Positions 19,288 through 30,916 of a stretch of 64,000 nt of DNA are shown one piece after another (position 1 is the stretch's first letter; each line of letters starts with the position of its first letter). The notes beneath the pieces are model-generated. The model ran no database searches and was not told the origin of the DNA. It saw only the letters and a program-made list of their open reading frames with translations. The position numbers and the translations under genes are program-made. The stretch covers positions 8,852 through 72,851 of the forward strand of contig NZ_VZIZ01000013.1 of assembly GCF_009812035.1 (NCBI RefSeq), written 5' to 3'. The stretch is from Psychrobacter nivimaris. Its GTDB lineage: Bacteria > Pseudomonadota > Gammaproteobacteria > Pseudomonadales > Moraxellaceae.

Positions 19288-21063
19288 ATGGTCACGGTAG
19301 TCGAAAACACAGATCCTAATATTAAGCCTGTCCCAGCAGTCATCACAGAGCTGGAGCAGAAGTATGCTGGTAAATTTGTCGTGCAGCAGACTGTGGATGA
19401 GATTCCAACGGTTTGGGTGGCGCGTGCTGATTTATTAGATATTCTCTTATTCTTGCGCAAACTGCCTAAACCGTATGTCATGCTATTTGACTTATCAGCG
19501 ATAGATGAGCGTTTACGCCAGCATCGCGCGGGTTTGCCTGACAGTGACTTTACGGTGTTTTATCACTTGATGTCGCTTGAGCGCAATAGCGATGTACGTA
19601 TCAAGGTCGCGCTAAGCGAAGACGATGTCAATGTACCGAGCGCCACCAATATTTGGCCAAACGCCAACTGGTATGAGCGTGAAGTGTGGGACATGTTCGG
19701 TATTGTCTTTACAGGTCATCCGCATTTGACCCGTATCTTGTTGCCAAAATACTGGGAAGGTCATCCACTGCGTAAAGAGTATCATGCGCGGGCGACTGAA
19801 TTTACCCCGTATTTCTTGAATACCGCCAAGCAACAATACGAGCAAGAAAACCTACGTTTTGTCCCAGAAGAGTGGGGCATGAAGCGTTCAGGTCGTGATG
19901 AAGACTTTATGTTCTTGAACATCGGTCCTAACCATCCCTCTGCTCACGGTGCATTCCGTTTGGTACTACAGCTCGATGGCGAAGAAGTTGTCGATTGTAT
20001 TCCTGATATCGGCTATCACCATCGCGGTGCAGAAAAGATGGCTGAGCGTCAAACTTGGCATTCATTTATTCCTTATACCGACCGTATTGATTATCTCGGC
20101 GGTGTAATGAATGAGCTGCCATACATCATGTCGGTCGAAAAGCTTGCTGGAATCACCATTCCACCACGTGCTGAAACCATTCGCGTAATGATGAGTGAGT
20201 TTTTCCGTATTACCAATAACTTACTATTCGTCGGTACGTTCATTCAGGATGCGGGCGGTATGACCCCTGTATTCTATATGTTTACCGATCGCCAAAAAGC
20301 CTATGATGTTATCGAAGCCGTGACTGGCTATCGTATGCATCCTGCTTGGTTCCGTATCGGCGGTACTGCTGCTGATCTGCCACGTGGCTGGCAGCGTTTG
20401 GTTCGTGAGTTCTTAGATTGGATGCCAAAACGCTTGGACGAATATGTCAAAGCGGCATTACAAAATAGCGTGCTCAAAGGCCGTACCCAAGGGGTTGCTC
20501 AGTATAATGCCAAGCAAGCACTTGCTTGGGGCGTGACTGGCGCTGGTCTGCGTGCGACAGGCGTTGATTTTGATCTGCGTAAAGCACGTCCATACATGGG
20601 CTATGAGAATTACGATTTTGAAGTGCCAGTCGGTTACAACGGCGATGCTTATGACCGTTGTATGGTCAAAGTCGAAGAGATGCGTCAGTCGTTACGTATC
20701 ATCCGTCAATGTATGGATAATATGCCACAAGGCCCTTACAAAGCCGATCATCCACTGGCCGTACCACCGCCAAAAGACCGTACGCTAAATGATATCGAAA
20801 CGCTGATTAACCACTTTATCTCAGTCTCTTGGGGTCCTGTGATGCCAGCGGGCGAATGTACGACGATCGTCGAGGCGACCAAAGGTCTGAACAGTTATTA
20901 CATCACCTCAGACAAGGCCACGATGAGCTATCGTACCCGTATTCGTACGCCGACATTTGCGCATTTACAGCAGATGCCATCGGTCATCAATGGCTCGCTG
21001 GTTTCTGATGCCATTATGTATTTGGCATCGATTGATATTGTGATGGCGGACTGCGATCGTTAA
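19288..21063 (+). CDS. nuoCD: NADH-quinone oxidoreductase subunit C/D (fused)
   Basis: Fusion of the 30-kDa and 49-kDa peripheral-arm subunits, as in E. coli (about 600 aa). The NuoC part (about 1-180) has the family signature [20 protein letters not shown]. The NuoD part (about 205-591) has [15 protein letters not shown] and [10 protein letters not shown], which line the quinone pocket beside NuoB. It ends [19 protein letters not shown], the usual 49-kDa subunit C-terminus. There is no frameshift at the junction. ATG at 19288 is preceded by GAAGGA. Confidence 0.97.
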   Translation: MVTVVENTDPNIKPVPAVITELEQKYAGKFVVQQTVDEIPTVWVARADLLDILLFLRKLPKPYVMLFDLSAIDERLRQHRAGLPDSDFTVFYHLMSLERNSDVRIKVALSEDDVNVPSATNIWPNANWYEREVWDMFGIVFTGHPHLTRILLPKYWEGHPLRKEYHARATEFTPYFLNTAKQQYEQENLRFVPEEWGMKRSGRDEDFMFLNIGPNHPSAHGAFRLVLQLDGEEVVDCIPDIGYHHRGAEKMAERQTWHSFIPYTDRIDYLGGVMNELPYIMSVEKLAGITIPPRAETIRVMMSEFFRITNNLLFVGTFIQDAGGMTPVFYMFTDRQKAYDVIEAVTGYRMHPAWFRIGGTAADLPRGWQRLVREFLDWMPKRLDEYVKAALQNSVLKGRTQGVAQYNAKQALAWGVTGAGLRATGVDFDLRKARPYMGYENYDFEVPVGYNGDAYDRCMVKVEEMRQSLRIIRQCMDNMPQGPYKADHPLAVPPPKDRTLNDIETLINHFISVSWGPVMPAGECTTIVEATKGLNSYYITSDKATMSYRTRIRTPTFAHLQQMPSVINGSLVSDAIMYLASIDIVMADCDR

Positions 21064-21230
21064 GATTTTGATCTTTAAGGTTAAACCGCTGCTTCATAAG
21101 TATTTGTTCATCAATATATTATTGCCTGATGGCACACCAAAATGCTGTCACTCGTCAATATAACTACAGTTTTAAGCAGACTGATATTGGCTTGTGATAG
21201 AGCAGGATGAGTGAGGAAAGACAGAAGATT

Positions 21231-21740
21231 ATGAAAATTGTTTCCGACAAAATGCCAAAAGTAGATGTGGAAAGCATTCTCACCAGTGATGAAATTGCTG
21301 CCATTCATGAGTTTATGCACCATTACCCACAGGCGCGTGCCGCCTCGCTAGATGCGCTAAAAATCGTGCAAAAGCGTAACGGCTGGGTCGATGATGCGCA
21401 AGCAAATGCCATTGCCAACATCCTAGACATTCCGATGTCAGATATGGATGGGGTTGCGACTTTCTTTAACCGTATTTATCGCCAACCTGTCGGTCGCCAT
21501 GTGATTCTCATATGTGACTCTGTGGCTTGTTATTTGACAGGTTATGAGGCGCTGTCAGCTGAGATTAGATCGCAGCTGGGTATTGAGTACGGTCAAACCA
21601 CTGCTGATGGACGTTTTACCCTATTGCCAATTTGCTGCTTGGGCAACTGTGATAAGGGACCAGCGGTACTGATTGATGAAGACACTTACGGCCCTGTCCA
21701 GCCATCTGAGGTCGCGCAATTATTGGAGCTATACGCATGA
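21231..21740 (+). CDS. nuoE: NADH-quinone oxidoreductase subunit E
   Basis: The 24-kDa subunit, carrying the [2Fe-2S] cluster N1a in the NADH-oxidising module. Ligands are visible as CDSVAC and CCLGNC. The start chosen is the ATG at 21231 (169 aa), which has GAGGAAAG about 11 bases upstream. An in-frame ATG at 21207 would add eight residues but has no properly spaced ribosome site. Its stop overlaps the nuoF start (ATGA), showing translational coupling. Confidence 0.93.
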   Translation: MKIVSDKMPKVDVESILTSDEIAAIHEFMHHYPQARAASLDALKIVQKRNGWVDDAQANAIANILDIPMSDMDGVATFFNRIYRQPVGRHVILICDSVACYLTGYEALSAEIRSQLGIEYGQTTADGRFTLLPICCLGNCDKGPAVLIDEDTYGPVQPSEVAQLLELYA

Positions 21741-23161
21741 GTTTAACGATTTCAGAGCAGATTGCTCGTCGCGGTCAAGGCCAAGCGCCAAGTCAGCTAA
21801 ACGCACAGCGTGTTCCAATTTATGGTGATAAGGCCACAGCCACTAGCGAAACCAAGCCTTTGACCTGGCGTTTGGCCCATCATGATGCTGTACTCGATTT
21901 AGCCACTTATGAATCTCTAAAAGGTTTTACGGGCCTAAAAGAAGCATTGTCTCAGTCGCCTAAAGACGTCGGCAATATGATTAAAGCAGCCAACGTCAGA
22001 GGTCGTGGCGGTGCAGGTTTTAACGCCGGTCTTAAATGGTCATTTATGTCACCACCAGACGGCTTGCCACGCTACCTCATCTGTAATGCTGATGAAATGG
22101 AGCCGGGTACCTTTAAAGACCGTCTATTGATGGAGCGTCTGCCGTTTCAGTTGATTGAAGGCATGCTCATTACTGCGCACGCTATCGGCGCGACTGACGG
22201 CTATATCTTTATCCGCGGTGAATATATATTGGCTGCTGAGCGTTTGGTTGCGGCTATTGAAGAATGTCTGGCCAATAATCTAATGGGCGACAATATTCTT
22301 GGCTCAGACTTTAGCTTCAATCTGCATGTGCATACTGGCGCTGGGCGTTATATCTGCGGTGAAGAAACCGCATTGATTAACAGCTTAGAAGGTCGCCGTG
22401 CTAACCCACGTACCAAACCCCCTTTCCCGCAAATCTCTGGTGCATGGGGCAGACCAACGGTTGTCAATAACGTTGAGACCTTATGCAATATGCCAGCCAT
22501 CTTGAATCACGGCGTAGAGTGGTATCAATCACTATCCGAGATTAAAGGTAAAAGTAAAACGCCAGGCACCAAACTGTTTGGTTGCTCAGGATTGGTCAAT
22601 GACCCAGGTCTGTGGGAATTGCCATTTGGTTATACGGCTCGCGAGATTATCGAAGAGTTGGCTGGCGGCATGAAAGAAGGTAAGACGTTAAAAGCATGGC
22701 TACCTGGCGGTGCATCGACTGACTTTTTGACTGCAGAGCATTTGGATGTGGTAGTAGATTTTGACACCATTCAAAATGCTGGTAGCCGTATGGGTACTGG
22801 TCTCATTATGGTCGTCGATGAATCACAAGACATGGTGCCACTACTGCGCAACCTTGAGATTTTCTTTCAGCGCGAGTCATGTGGTTGGTGTACACCATGC
22901 CGTGATGGTCTGCCATGGGGCGTTAAACTGCTTACCGCCATCAATGATGGTGAAGGGCAAGTGGGCGATGTAGAAAAACTAGAGGGCCTGACGCGTGACT
23001 TATGGATTGGTAAGACATTCTGTGCGCATGCGCCAGGTGCGATGGAACCACTAATGAGTGCGATTAAATATTTCCGTCCAGAGTTTGATCAAAAAATCGC
23101 GCAGGCGGTTGGTGTCGATGTTATTGATGCTGCAGCCAACCAACAGCCAGTAGTGAAATAA
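21737..23161 (+). CDS. nuoF: NADH-quinone oxidoreductase subunit F
   Basis: The 51-kDa subunit, which binds NADH and FMN and holds [4Fe-4S] cluster N3. The glycine-rich [14 protein letters not shown] and [19 protein letters not shown] are the FMN/NADH-binding signatures. Cluster ligands are in [12 protein letters not shown] plus a later Cys in [12 protein letters not shown]. The length of 474 aa is slightly above E. coli (445). It overlaps nuoE by 4 bp and lies 10 bp from nuoG. Confidence 0.97.
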   Translation: MSLTISEQIARRGQGQAPSQLNAQRVPIYGDKATATSETKPLTWRLAHHDAVLDLATYESLKGFTGLKEALSQSPKDVGNMIKAANVRGRGGAGFNAGLKWSFMSPPDGLPRYLICNADEMEPGTFKDRLLMERLPFQLIEGMLITAHAIGATDGYIFIRGEYILAAERLVAAIEECLANNLMGDNILGSDFSFNLHVHTGAGRYICGEETALINSLEGRRANPRTKPPFPQISGAWGRPTVVNNVETLCNMPAILNHGVEWYQSLSEIKGKSKTPGTKLFGCSGLVNDPGLWELPFGYTAREIIEELAGGMKEGKTLKAWLPGGASTDFLTAEHLDVVVDFDTIQNAGSRMGTGLIMVVDESQDMVPLLRNLEIFFQRESCGWCTPCRDGLPWGVKLLTAINDGEGQVGDVEKLEGLTRDLWIGKTFCAHAPGAMEPLMSAIKYFRPEFDQKIAQAVGVDVIDAAANQQPVVK

Positions 23162-23171
23162 GGAGAGCGGC

Positions 23172-26100
23172 ATGGCAGTCATACATATTGATGGAACCAC
23201 TGTCGAAGTAGATAGCGCAGATAACTTGCTACAAGCCTGCTTATCACTCGGCATTGATGTGCCGTATTTTTGTTATCATCCAGCCCTTGGCTCAGTAGGC
23301 TCGTGCCGTCAGTGCGCGGTCAAGCAATTCCAAAATAAAGAAGATATGGAAGCGGGTCGCGGTCGCCTTGTGATGTCTTGTATGGTCGCTCCTGGCGATG
23401 ATATGTACATCTCGGTCACTGACGATGAAGCCAAAGCATTCCGCAAGTCGATGGTTGAGCTACTCATGACCAACCATCCACATGACTGTCCAACTTGTGA
23501 AGAAGGCGGACATTGTCATTTGCAGGACATGACGTATATGTCAGGTCATAGCCGTCGTCGCTATCGCTTTACCAAACGCACGCATCATAACCAAGAGCTT
23601 GGGCCATTCATCGCGCATGAGATGAACCGTTGTATCTCTTGCTATCGCTGTGTACGTTTTTATAAAGACTATGCGGGTGGTGAAGATTTGGGCGTTTATG
23701 GCTCAAATAATCGTGTTTACTTTGGCCGTGATAAAGATGGTCAGTTTGAAAGCGAGTTTTCAGGCAACTTAACCGAAGTCTGTCCAACGGGTGTGTTTAC
23801 TGATAAAACCCACTCTGAGCGCTACAACCGTAAATGGGACATGCAGTATGCGCCAAGCATCTGTCATGGTTGCTCAGCTGGTTGTAATATCTCACCGGGC
23901 GAGCGATATGGTGAATTGCGCCGTATCGAAAACCGCTATAACGGCGAAGTAAACCGCTATTTCTTATGTGACCGTGGTCGCTTTGGTTATGGCTATGTCA
24001 ATCGTGATGATCGTCCAACCCAAGCGCTTGAACGTATCAATGATAAGCATGTCAAAATCAATATTGATTATGCATTAGATGAAACCATCAAACGTATCAA
24101 AGATAAAAAAGTTATCGGGATTGGCTCACCACGTGCCAGTTTAGAGACTAACTTTGCGCTAAAAAATCTCGTTGGCTTTGATAACTTTTCAACAGGTCTG
24201 AATCATCAGCAGCAAGCACTGGTCAATAAATGCATCGAAGTGCTTAGCACTGAAGGCATTTATAACCCTAGCATGACCGATATCGAAACGCATGATGCAG
24301 TGTTGGTATTGGGTGAAGATATCACTCAAACTTCATCACGTGTCGCGCTGTCAGTACGTCAAGCGGCAAAAAATGAAGGCTTGAAAATGGCAGCGGCGCT
24401 GCAAACGCAACCGTGGCTTGCTGAACCTGTTAAGCGTATTGCTCAAGATGCGCTAAGCCCAGTCTATGTCATCGATGTAACGCAAACTAAGCTAGAAGAT
24501 ATCAGTAAAGTGAGCGTAGTGGCGACCCCTGAAGACATCACTAAGCTTGGCTTCAAGGTTGCTGATGAGATTGCTAATTTCGCTGATGATTTAGCAGATA
24601 TAGCAGATCCGCAAGCGGCTGAGCAAGACACTGATACTGATACTGATGGTATGCAAGCCTTAGCTCAGCAAATCGCTTATGACTTGATCCAAGCCGATAA
24701 GCCATTGGTTGTGTCAGGTAGTAGCCTGTCGTCTACCGCATTGATAGAAGCAGCGGCACAGATTACCCAAGCGTTGACCCGAAAACGTGAGGCGATAAAG
24801 TCCACTGAGCAGCAGCAAGTTGACGCTCATAATGCCAAAGTCAAAGCCCAGTCTGCTAATGATCAGCCTGAAGAAGATAAAGAGCTATCAGCCAAACCGA
24901 ACAAGCCTGAAACGGGTGTAGATACAGAAGTACAGGACGATATAGAGCGCGAACCTGCTGAAAACCTTGAGCTGAAAGAAGTTAATGCCGAATACCAAGC
25001 ACAAGCAGGCATCTATCTAACGGTTCCTGATGCCAATAGCATGGGTGTCTGTATGCTTGGCGGTCACTCAGTTGAAGAGCTACTCGCCACCGATTATGAC
25101 GTGGTTGTGGTAGCAGAAAATCAGTTGACTGATGCGATTGATGCCAATAAATTGACGCAGCTACTGACTGATAAAACGGTCATCGCGTTAGATCATCAGC
25201 TCCTTGATTGGCATAAAGACGTCGATATTGTATTGCCAGCGGCTAGCTTTGCAGAAGCAGATGGTACATTGATATCAGCTGAAGGCCGTGCGCAGCGTTT
25301 CTTCCAAGTTTACGATAACGAATACTACCATCCGATGAGCAGTATTAAAGAAGGTTGGCGCTGGATACATGCTGTGCATAGCAGCATTGAAGGTCGTGAT
25401 GTTGATTGGACGCAGCTAGATGATGTCATTAATGCGTTGATCGTAACCCATCCTAAACTTGCGGGTATCAAAGGCGCTGCGCCTGATGCTGACTACCGTA
25501 TAACGGGTCTGAAAATCGCGCGTCAACCGCGTCGTTATTCAGGTCGTACTGCTATGCGTGCGCCAATCTCAGTGCACGAGCCAATGCAGCCAAAAGATTT
25601 GGACACTGGTCTGACTTTCTCAATGGAAGGTTATAGCGGTAAAGAAACGCCAAGCTCGATGATTCCTTTTGCCAATGCAGCAGGTTGGAACTCACCGCAA
25701 GCGTGGAACAAATATCAAGACAAAGTCGGTGGTCATCTGAAAAATGGTGATCCAGGTGTGCGTTTGTTCGATCAGCTAGAGCGCCTAGCCACTCGTCAAT
25801 ATGTGGCGCCAGAAGCGATGTCTTCGAATACAACTGACTTGCAGCAAGGCCAAGCGAAACTGGTACCGATTCATAATATCTATGCCAGCTCAATGATGGC
25901 ATCACGCAGCCCAATCGTCGCAGAGCAACTACCCGTTGCTGCATGGCGTATCGGTATAGATGATGCCAAAGACTGGAATATTGTGGCTGGTGATTACTTG
26001 GCGATAGAAATCGATAAGCAACAAATCACCTTGCCAGTACAGCTGGTCGGTTATTTGGCAGAAGGCTGTATCGGTTACCCAGTTGGACAGGTGAGTATCA

Positions 26101-26237
26101 TTCACCCATCAATGCCAGCATCGGTGCGTAAAGTAGATGCACCAGTAACGATGATGGGTAGCATGGCTAACGACATGATGAACAATAACGATACAGCGCA
26201 AATTAACGCAGCGCCGACCATCACACAGGAGGTGTAA
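23172..26237 (+). CDS. nuoG: NADH-quinone oxidoreductase subunit G (with acidic insertion)
   Basis: The 75-kDa iron-sulphur subunit. An N-terminal ferredoxin-like domain has Cys ligands near residues 34, 45, 48 and 70. The HxxxCxxCxxxxxC segment (102-115) and CISCYRC (154-160) follow. A CHGCSAGC motif at 231-238 with a distal Cys266 marks the extra N7 cluster found in E. coli-type enzymes. The molybdopterin-oxidoreductase-like remainder is complete. At 1021 aa it exceeds E. coli (about 908). Two highly charged, low-complexity stretches at residues about 476-494 and 536-608 account for much of the excess and probably loop out from the surface. Confidence 0.96.
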   Translation: MAVIHIDGTTVEVDSADNLLQACLSLGIDVPYFCYHPALGSVGSCRQCAVKQFQNKEDMEAGRGRLVMSCMVAPGDDMYISVTDDEAKAFRKSMVELLMTNHPHDCPTCEEGGHCHLQDMTYMSGHSRRRYRFTKRTHHNQELGPFIAHEMNRCISCYRCVRFYKDYAGGEDLGVYGSNNRVYFGRDKDGQFESEFSGNLTEVCPTGVFTDKTHSERYNRKWDMQYAPSICHGCSAGCNISPGERYGELRRIENRYNGEVNRYFLCDRGRFGYGYVNRDDRPTQALERINDKHVKINIDYALDETIKRIKDKKVIGIGSPRASLETNFALKNLVGFDNFSTGLNHQQQALVNKCIEVLSTEGIYNPSMTDIETHDAVLVLGEDITQTSSRVALSVRQAAKNEGLKMAAALQTQPWLAEPVKRIAQDALSPVYVIDVTQTKLEDISKVSVVATPEDITKLGFKVADEIANFADDLADIADPQAAEQDTDTDTDGMQALAQQIAYDLIQADKPLVVSGSSLSSTALIEAAAQITQALTRKREAIKSTEQQQVDAHNAKVKAQSANDQPEEDKELSAKPNKPETGVDTEVQDDIEREPAENLELKEVNAEYQAQAGIYLTVPDANSMGVCMLGGHSVEELLATDYDVVVVAENQLTDAIDANKLTQLLTDKTVIALDHQLLDWHKDVDIVLPAASFAEADGTLISAEGRAQRFFQVYDNEYYHPMSSIKEGWRWIHAVHSSIEGRDVDWTQLDDVINALIVTHPKLAGIKGAAPDADYRITGLKIARQPRRYSGRTAMRAPISVHEPMQPKDLDTGLTFSMEGYSGKETPSSMIPFANAAGWNSPQAWNKYQDKVGGHLKNGDPGVRLFDQLERLATRQYVAPEAMSSNTTDLQQGQAKLVPIHNIYASSMMASRSPIVAEQLPVAAWRIGIDDAKDWNIVAGDYLAIEIDKQQITLPVQLVGYLAEGCIGYPVGQVSIIHPSMPASVRKVDAPVTMMGSMANDMMNNNDTAQINAAPTITQEV

Positions 26238-26238
26238 T

Positions 26239-27282
26239 ATGCAAGTTACCCGTATTATCCCTGATGTGCCAAGCTTTTTGGCCAATAGCATGAGTTTTGA
26301 TACTTGGTCTATCCTGTTTTTGGTGGGTCAATCGCTAGTTATCTTTTTGGTCGTGGTATTGGTTGCCGCGATGATGATTATCTATGAGCGCCGTATGTTG
26401 GCCTTATGGCAAGATCGTTATGGTCCAAACCGTGTTGGGCCTTTTGGTTCGTTGCAGTTAGTCGCCGATATGCTCAAAATCTTCTTTAAGGAAGATTGGA
26501 CACCGAACTTTACCGATAAGTTTATGTTCACCTTGGCACCTGCAGTCGCAATGTTTACTGCCTTGGCTTCATTTGCCATTATTCCTATCTCGCCAACGCT
26601 TGGCGTCGTTGATTGGGATATTGGTATTCTGTTTTTCTTTGCCATGGCGGGTATTGCTGTCTATGCGGTGATGTTCGGCGGTTGGGCCTCTGCCAACAAA
26701 TTCTCGCTACTCGGTGGTTTGCGCTCAGCTGCACAGACGATCAGTTACGAAGTGTTTTTGGGTTTGTCGTTGATGGGCGTTGTTGCGCTAACAGGTTCAT
26801 TTAACCTACGTGCCATTGTTGAAGCGCAAGCGGACGGCTGGTATATCATTCCGCAGTTCTTCGGATTTTTGACCTTTGTGGTGGCTGGTGTGGCCGTGAC
26901 GCATAGACATCCATTTGACCAACCAGAAGCAGAGCAAGAGCTAGCCGAAGGTTATCATGTCGAATATTCTGGCATGAAGTTCGGTATGTTCTTCATTGGT
27001 GAGTATGTCAATGTTGTCTTAATTTCTGCCTTGATGACTTGCTTGTTCTTTGGCGGTTGGCTTGCGCCGTTCAATTTAGATATTCCATTTATTCCACCAG
27101 CTTTTTGGTTCATGATTAAAACGCTGTTCTTTATGACCATGTTTGTTTTGGCTCGAGGCTCACTCATGCGTCCGCGTTATGATCAGGTGATGAACTTTGG
27201 CTGGAAAGTATGTCTGCCCGTAACCTTAATCAATCTATTGATTACTGCTGCGGTCATTTTGATCTTTTCCCCAACGTTATAG
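26239..27282 (+). CDS. nuoH: NADH-quinone oxidoreductase subunit H
   Basis: Membrane subunit joining the peripheral and membrane arms and forming part of the quinone chamber. About eight hydrophobic helices are seen. The conserved [18 protein letters not shown] loop and the acidic [19 protein letters not shown] loop, both diagnostic of NuoH, are intact. The length of 347 aa is normal (E. coli 325). It begins 1 bp after the nuoG stop, with GGAGG in the nuoG tail as the ribosome site. Confidence 0.96.
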   Translation: MQVTRIIPDVPSFLANSMSFDTWSILFLVGQSLVIFLVVVLVAAMMIIYERRMLALWQDRYGPNRVGPFGSLQLVADMLKIFFKEDWTPNFTDKFMFTLAPAVAMFTALASFAIIPISPTLGVVDWDIGILFFFAMAGIAVYAVMFGGWASANKFSLLGGLRSAAQTISYEVFLGLSLMGVVALTGSFNLRAIVEAQADGWYIIPQFFGFLTFVVAGVAVTHRHPFDQPEAEQELAEGYHVEYSGMKFGMFFIGEYVNVVLISALMTCLFFGGWLAPFNLDIPFIPPAFWFMIKTLFFMTMFVLARGSLMRPRYDQVMNFGWKVCLPVTLINLLITAAVILIFSPTL

Positions 27283-27350
27283 TCATTACTAGTAGCCATC
27301 ACTAGCCATTACTGATGAACTAGGGTAAAGCTGATAAGGATAATAATCCC

Positions 27351-27899
27351 ATGTTTACTACCATAAAAAAGACCGTCATTGGTATATTTACCATTGTCCG
27401 CAGCATGTGGATGGTCAATAGTCATGCGCTCAGACCGCGTGACACCATCCTTTATCCTGAAGAGCCGGTACCTGTACCGCCGCGTTTTCGTGGACGTATT
27501 GTCCTAACGCGTGATCCTGATGGAGACGAGCGCTGTGTCGCTTGTAACTTGTGTGCGGTGGCATGTCCGGTAGGGTGTATCTCATTACAAAAAGCCGAGC
27601 GTGAAGATGGACGCTGGTATCCAGAGTTTTTCCGTATTAACTTCTCACGCTGTATTTTTTGTGGATTGTGTGAAGAAGCCTGTCCAACGACAGCGATTCA
27701 AATGACCCCAGATTTTGAGCTGGGTGAATATAAGCGCCAAGATTTGGTCTACGAAAAAGAGCATTTGCTCATTTCAGGACCAGGTAAATACCCTGATTAT
27801 AACTATTATCGTGTGACAGGTATGGCGGTAGCAGATAAACCAAAAGGCGCAGCACAAAATGAGTCTGCACCGATTGATCTAAGGAGCTTGCTACCATGA
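27351..27899 (+). CDS. nuoI: NADH-quinone oxidoreductase subunit I
   Basis: Ferredoxin-like subunit with [4Fe-4S] clusters N6a and N6b, passing electrons towards NuoB. Two CxxCxxCxxxCP motifs are seen: [15 protein letters not shown] and [12 protein letters not shown]. The N-terminal amphipathic helix and [16 protein letters not shown] lead-in are family-typical, and 182 aa is the usual length. It overlaps nuoJ by 4 bp (ATGA). Confidence 0.97.
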   Translation: MFTTIKKTVIGIFTIVRSMWMVNSHALRPRDTILYPEEPVPVPPRFRGRIVLTRDPDGDERCVACNLCAVACPVGCISLQKAEREDGRWYPEFFRINFSRCIFCGLCEEACPTTAIQMTPDFELGEYKRQDLVYEKEHLLISGPGKYPDYNYYRVTGMAVADKPKGAAQNESAPIDLRSLLP

Positions 27900-28627
27900 T
27901 GAATATTTTGAACCATCCTGAACTGGCTGGGTTTTATTCGCTTGCGGCCGTGGCGATATTTGCCAGTCTGCGCGTAGTGACTCAGGCCAATCCAGTGCAT
28001 GCTATTTTATCGATGATTGTGTCGTTGTTGGCAATTGCTGGGATATTTTTTGTATTAGGTGCGCCGTTTGCGGGTGCGCTAGAGATTGTTGTTTATGCTG
28101 GTGCCATTATGGTGCTATTTGTTTTCGTTATCATGATGCTTAATTTGGGCATGAGCAATGATGAGCGCGAAGAGCGTTGGCTCGATGCTGGTACTTGGGC
28201 GATACCGACAGGATTGACGATAATCATTGCCGTTGTGCTCTATGCAATGATTGGTCTTAATCACGATGAAGCTGTCATGATGGGTGGCACGACTATCTCT
28301 GCCAAAGCAGTCGGTACAGTGTTATTTACCAAATACATTATGCTGGTTGAAGTAGCAGCATTGCTATTATTGGCAGCCTTGGTCGCCGCTTATCATTTAG
28401 GTAAAGAGACAGTCGACGATGAGGTCATCGGTAACGATAGCCAAAATTTCAAGCCAAGCGTAGGTAGTATCAAACAATACGACAATGATAGTACGCTTAC
28501 ACAGCATGATGGCGTAGAAATGGCTAAGCCTTACGAATATAAAGATGTTGACCCGCATGACTATGTAGGTATGAAGGTTGGCACGAAAGCAGGTGCGAAT
28601 AAAGTTACGCGCAAGGAGTCAGACTAA
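27896..28627 (+). CDS. nuoJ: NADH-quinone oxidoreductase subunit J (long C-terminal tail)
   Basis: Membrane subunit with five predicted helices (about residues 10-165). The characteristic [23 protein letters not shown] holds the pi-bulge helix of the family. At 243 aa it is longer than E. coli NuoJ (184). After the last helix ([16 protein letters not shown]) there is a hydrophilic tail of about 70 residues rich in Asp, Lys and Tyr. The start overlaps nuoI, and its stop TAATG overlaps the nuoK start. Confidence 0.95.
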   Translation: MMNILNHPELAGFYSLAAVAIFASLRVVTQANPVHAILSMIVSLLAIAGIFFVLGAPFAGALEIVVYAGAIMVLFVFVIMMLNLGMSNDEREERWLDAGTWAIPTGLTIIIAVVLYAMIGLNHDEAVMMGGTTISAKAVGTVLFTKYIMLVEVAALLLLAALVAAYHLGKETVDDEVIGNDSQNFKPSVGSIKQYDNDSTLTQHDGVEMAKPYEYKDVDPHDYVGMKVGTKAGANKVTRKESD

Positions 28628-29034
28628 TGGTACTAGCAGCAAGCGTGGCACAAGATGTGTCAAACGTGCCGTTTGCCCACGAGGTGGCAGGCTTAGTACA
28701 GCCAGTTGCTGAGGCGCAAAATGTACTGGGTATGATACCCATGAGCCATGGACTGATTTTGGCAGGCATTTTATTTGCCATCGGTCTGTGCGGCGTCATG
28801 GTACGACGTAACTTCCTATTTATGCTAATGAGTCTTGAGATCATGATGAATGCGGCAGCATTGGCATTTGTCGTGGCAGGTAGTCGCTGGGTCGATCCAG
28901 ACGGACAGATTATGTTTATCTTTATTTTGACCTTGGCTGCGGCTGAAGCGTCAATTGGTCTGGCAATATTATTGCGTTTTTATCATCAGCGTGGGCATCT
29001 CGATGTCGATAGCGCCAATGAGATGAAAGGATGA
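28627..29034 (+). CDS. nuoK: NADH-quinone oxidoreductase subunit K (N-terminally extended)
   Basis: Small three-helix antiporter-like subunit. The conserved core begins [15 protein letters not shown] at residue 37 and contains [15 protein letters not shown], whose glutamate belongs to the proton path. The usual length is about 100 aa, while this frame gives 135. The upstream ATG at 28627 has an excellent ribosome site (AAGGAG at 28613-28618, 8 bases away). The internal ATG at 28735 has only a weak one. The longer form with a 36-residue N-terminal extension is therefore preferred. The core start remains an alternative. Confidence 0.92.
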   Translation: MVLAASVAQDVSNVPFAHEVAGLVQPVAEAQNVLGMIPMSHGLILAGILFAIGLCGVMVRRNFLFMLMSLEIMMNAAALAFVVAGSRWVDPDGQIMFIFILTLAAAEASIGLAILLRFYHQRGHLDVDSANEMKG

Positions 29035-29038
29035 TGTC

Positions 29039-30913
29039 ATGAGTTTATTACCATTAACCTTTATATTCCCGCTCATTGGCTTTTTGATTTTAGCCTTTAT
29101 GCGCGACAAATTATCAGAGATGGTCGCAGCGATTGTTGGCGTGGGTAGCATGCTGTTATCAGCACTATGCACGCTAGTGGTTAGCTATACCTTTTTGACC
29201 ACCAATCCAACTGGAACGGTAATTGAAGTTCCGCTATGGACGTGGTTCCAAGTTGGCGATTTTGCGCCACATTTCGGTTTGAGCTTTGATGGTCTTGCAT
29301 TGACCATGACAGGTGTTATCACTGGGATTGGCTTTTTAATTCATCTGTTTGCCTCTTGGTATATGAAAGGCGACACTGGCTTTGCTCGTTTCTTTAGCTA
29401 TATGAACTTGTTCGTGGCCAGTATGTTGTTACTGGTACTCGCAGATGATCTGTTCTTGCTATATCTCGGTTGGGAAGGCGTGGGTATCTGTTCGTACCTA
29501 TTGATTGGTTATTATTACCATGATAGAGCCAACGGCCGTGCCGCGATGAAAGCCTTTACCGTCACGCGTGTCGGTGATGTGTTCTTAGCCTTCGGTTTGT
29601 TTTTATTATTCCGCGAATTCGGTACGCTTAATATTCAAGAGATTATTACGCGCGCACCAGAAGTATTCGATATCAATAACCCAACGATGATGCTGACCAC
29701 GATGATGTTGGTCGGCGGCGCGATGGGTAAGTCAGCGCAGTTGCCACTACATACATGGCTTGCTGATGCGATGGCAGGCCCGACACCAGTATCGGCATTG
29801 ATTCACGCTGCAACGATGGTGACAGCAGGTGTTTATCTGATTGCTCGTTTACATCCTTTGTTTGAGCTGACTCCAGGTATTCTGTTGTATTGGGTTGGCG
29901 GCGTAGGGGCGTTGACATTGGTCGTTGCTGGATTCTGTGCGCTCGCGCAAACAGACATCAAACGTATTCTTGCGTATTCGACCATGAGTCAAATTGGCTA
30001 TATGTTCTTAGCACTTGGCGTGGGCGCGTGGCAAGGGGCTATCTTCCATCTGATGACCCATGCTTTCTTTAAAGCATTGCTATTCTTATCATCCGGTGCG
30101 GTCATCCTTGCGGTACATCACGAGCAAGACATCTTTAAGATGGGCGGTCTGCGCAAAAAGATACCATTGGTATTTTGGTGTTATATCGTCGGTGGCGGTG
30201 CACTCGCTGCCATACCTTGGGTTACCGTTGGTTTCTATTCTAAAGAAGCGATTCTTTGGGAAACTTATGCCACAGGTCACTTAGTACTATTCTACATGGG
30301 TGTATTCGGTGCATTCTTAACCGCGATTTATACGTTCCGTATGATTTGGATCATATTCTTTGGTGAAGAGAAAACCCATGCCCATAAGCTATCAGGGGTG
30401 TCGTACTGGTTACCTTTAACCGTATTGCTAGTGTTATCTACAGCCGTTGGTGCTTGGATTACGCCACCATTAGATGGGGTATTGCCAGAGAGCGTTGGTC
30501 ATCTATTAGAAGTCGCAGGTCAAGCGCATGCTAAACACACCGCAGAGTATATCGCGATGGGTGCCATGGCAGCAGGTTTGATATTGGCAGCACTGTTATA
30601 TGTGGTCAATAAAGGTCGCATGCTCACTAGCTTTAAGCGCTCACGTATTGGTGGGGCACTATACCACTGGTGCTACCATGGCCTAGGTTTCGACGCGCTA
30701 TATGATGTAATTTTTGTAAAACCCTTTTTATTCATCGGCCGCTTATTAAAAGCCGACCCTATCGATAAAACGTGGTTGCTGTTACCTAAGCTGGCCTCAG
30801 CAGGTAATAAAGTATTGTCTGCGACGCAAACAGGGTCTCTTCGAGGTTATGCCACAAGCTTTGGCTTGGGTATGGCTGTATTGCTGGTGCTGGTAATGAT
30901 GACGGTGGTGTAA
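29039..30913 (+). CDS. nuoL: NADH-quinone oxidoreductase subunit L
   Basis: Distal antiporter-like proton-pumping subunit. Multiple membrane helices include the conserved LFLLYLGWEGVGICSYLLIG and the lysine-bearing THAFFKALLFLSSGAVI. The C-terminal region contains the hydrophilic and amphipathic segments of the lateral helix, ending in a final hydrophobic anchor. The length of 624 aa is normal (E. coli 613). It begins 4 bp after nuoK and lies 3 bp from nuoM. Confidence 0.97.
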   Translation: MSLLPLTFIFPLIGFLILAFMRDKLSEMVAAIVGVGSMLLSALCTLVVSYTFLTTNPTGTVIEVPLWTWFQVGDFAPHFGLSFDGLALTMTGVITGIGFLIHLFASWYMKGDTGFARFFSYMNLFVASMLLLVLADDLFLLYLGWEGVGICSYLLIGYYYHDRANGRAAMKAFTVTRVGDVFLAFGLFLLFREFGTLNIQEIITRAPEVFDINNPTMMLTTMMLVGGAMGKSAQLPLHTWLADAMAGPTPVSALIHAATMVTAGVYLIARLHPLFELTPGILLYWVGGVGALTLVVAGFCALAQTDIKRILAYSTMSQIGYMFLALGVGAWQGAIFHLMTHAFFKALLFLSSGAVILAVHHEQDIFKMGGLRKKIPLVFWCYIVGGGALAAIPWVTVGFYSKEAILWETYATGHLVLFYMGVFGAFLTAIYTFRMIWIIFFGEEKTHAHKLSGVSYWLPLTVLLVLSTAVGAWITPPLDGVLPESVGHLLEVAGQAHAKHTAEYIAMGAMAAGLILAALLYVVNKGRMLTSFKRSRIGGALYHWCYHGLGFDALYDVIFVKPFLFIGRLLKADPIDKTWLLLPKLASAGNKVLSATQTGSLRGYATSFGLGMAVLLVLVMMTVV

Positions 30914-30916
30914 AAG

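Noticed and set aside
19288..21063. Frameshifted or mis-joined nuoC and nuoD
   Set aside because: The NuoC-NuoD fusion in one uninterrupted frame is normal for gammaproteobacteria.
25552..25944. 130-codon minus-strand frame inside nuoG
   Set aside because: Lies fully antisense within a strongly supported coding region; its residue usage is that of a shadow frame.
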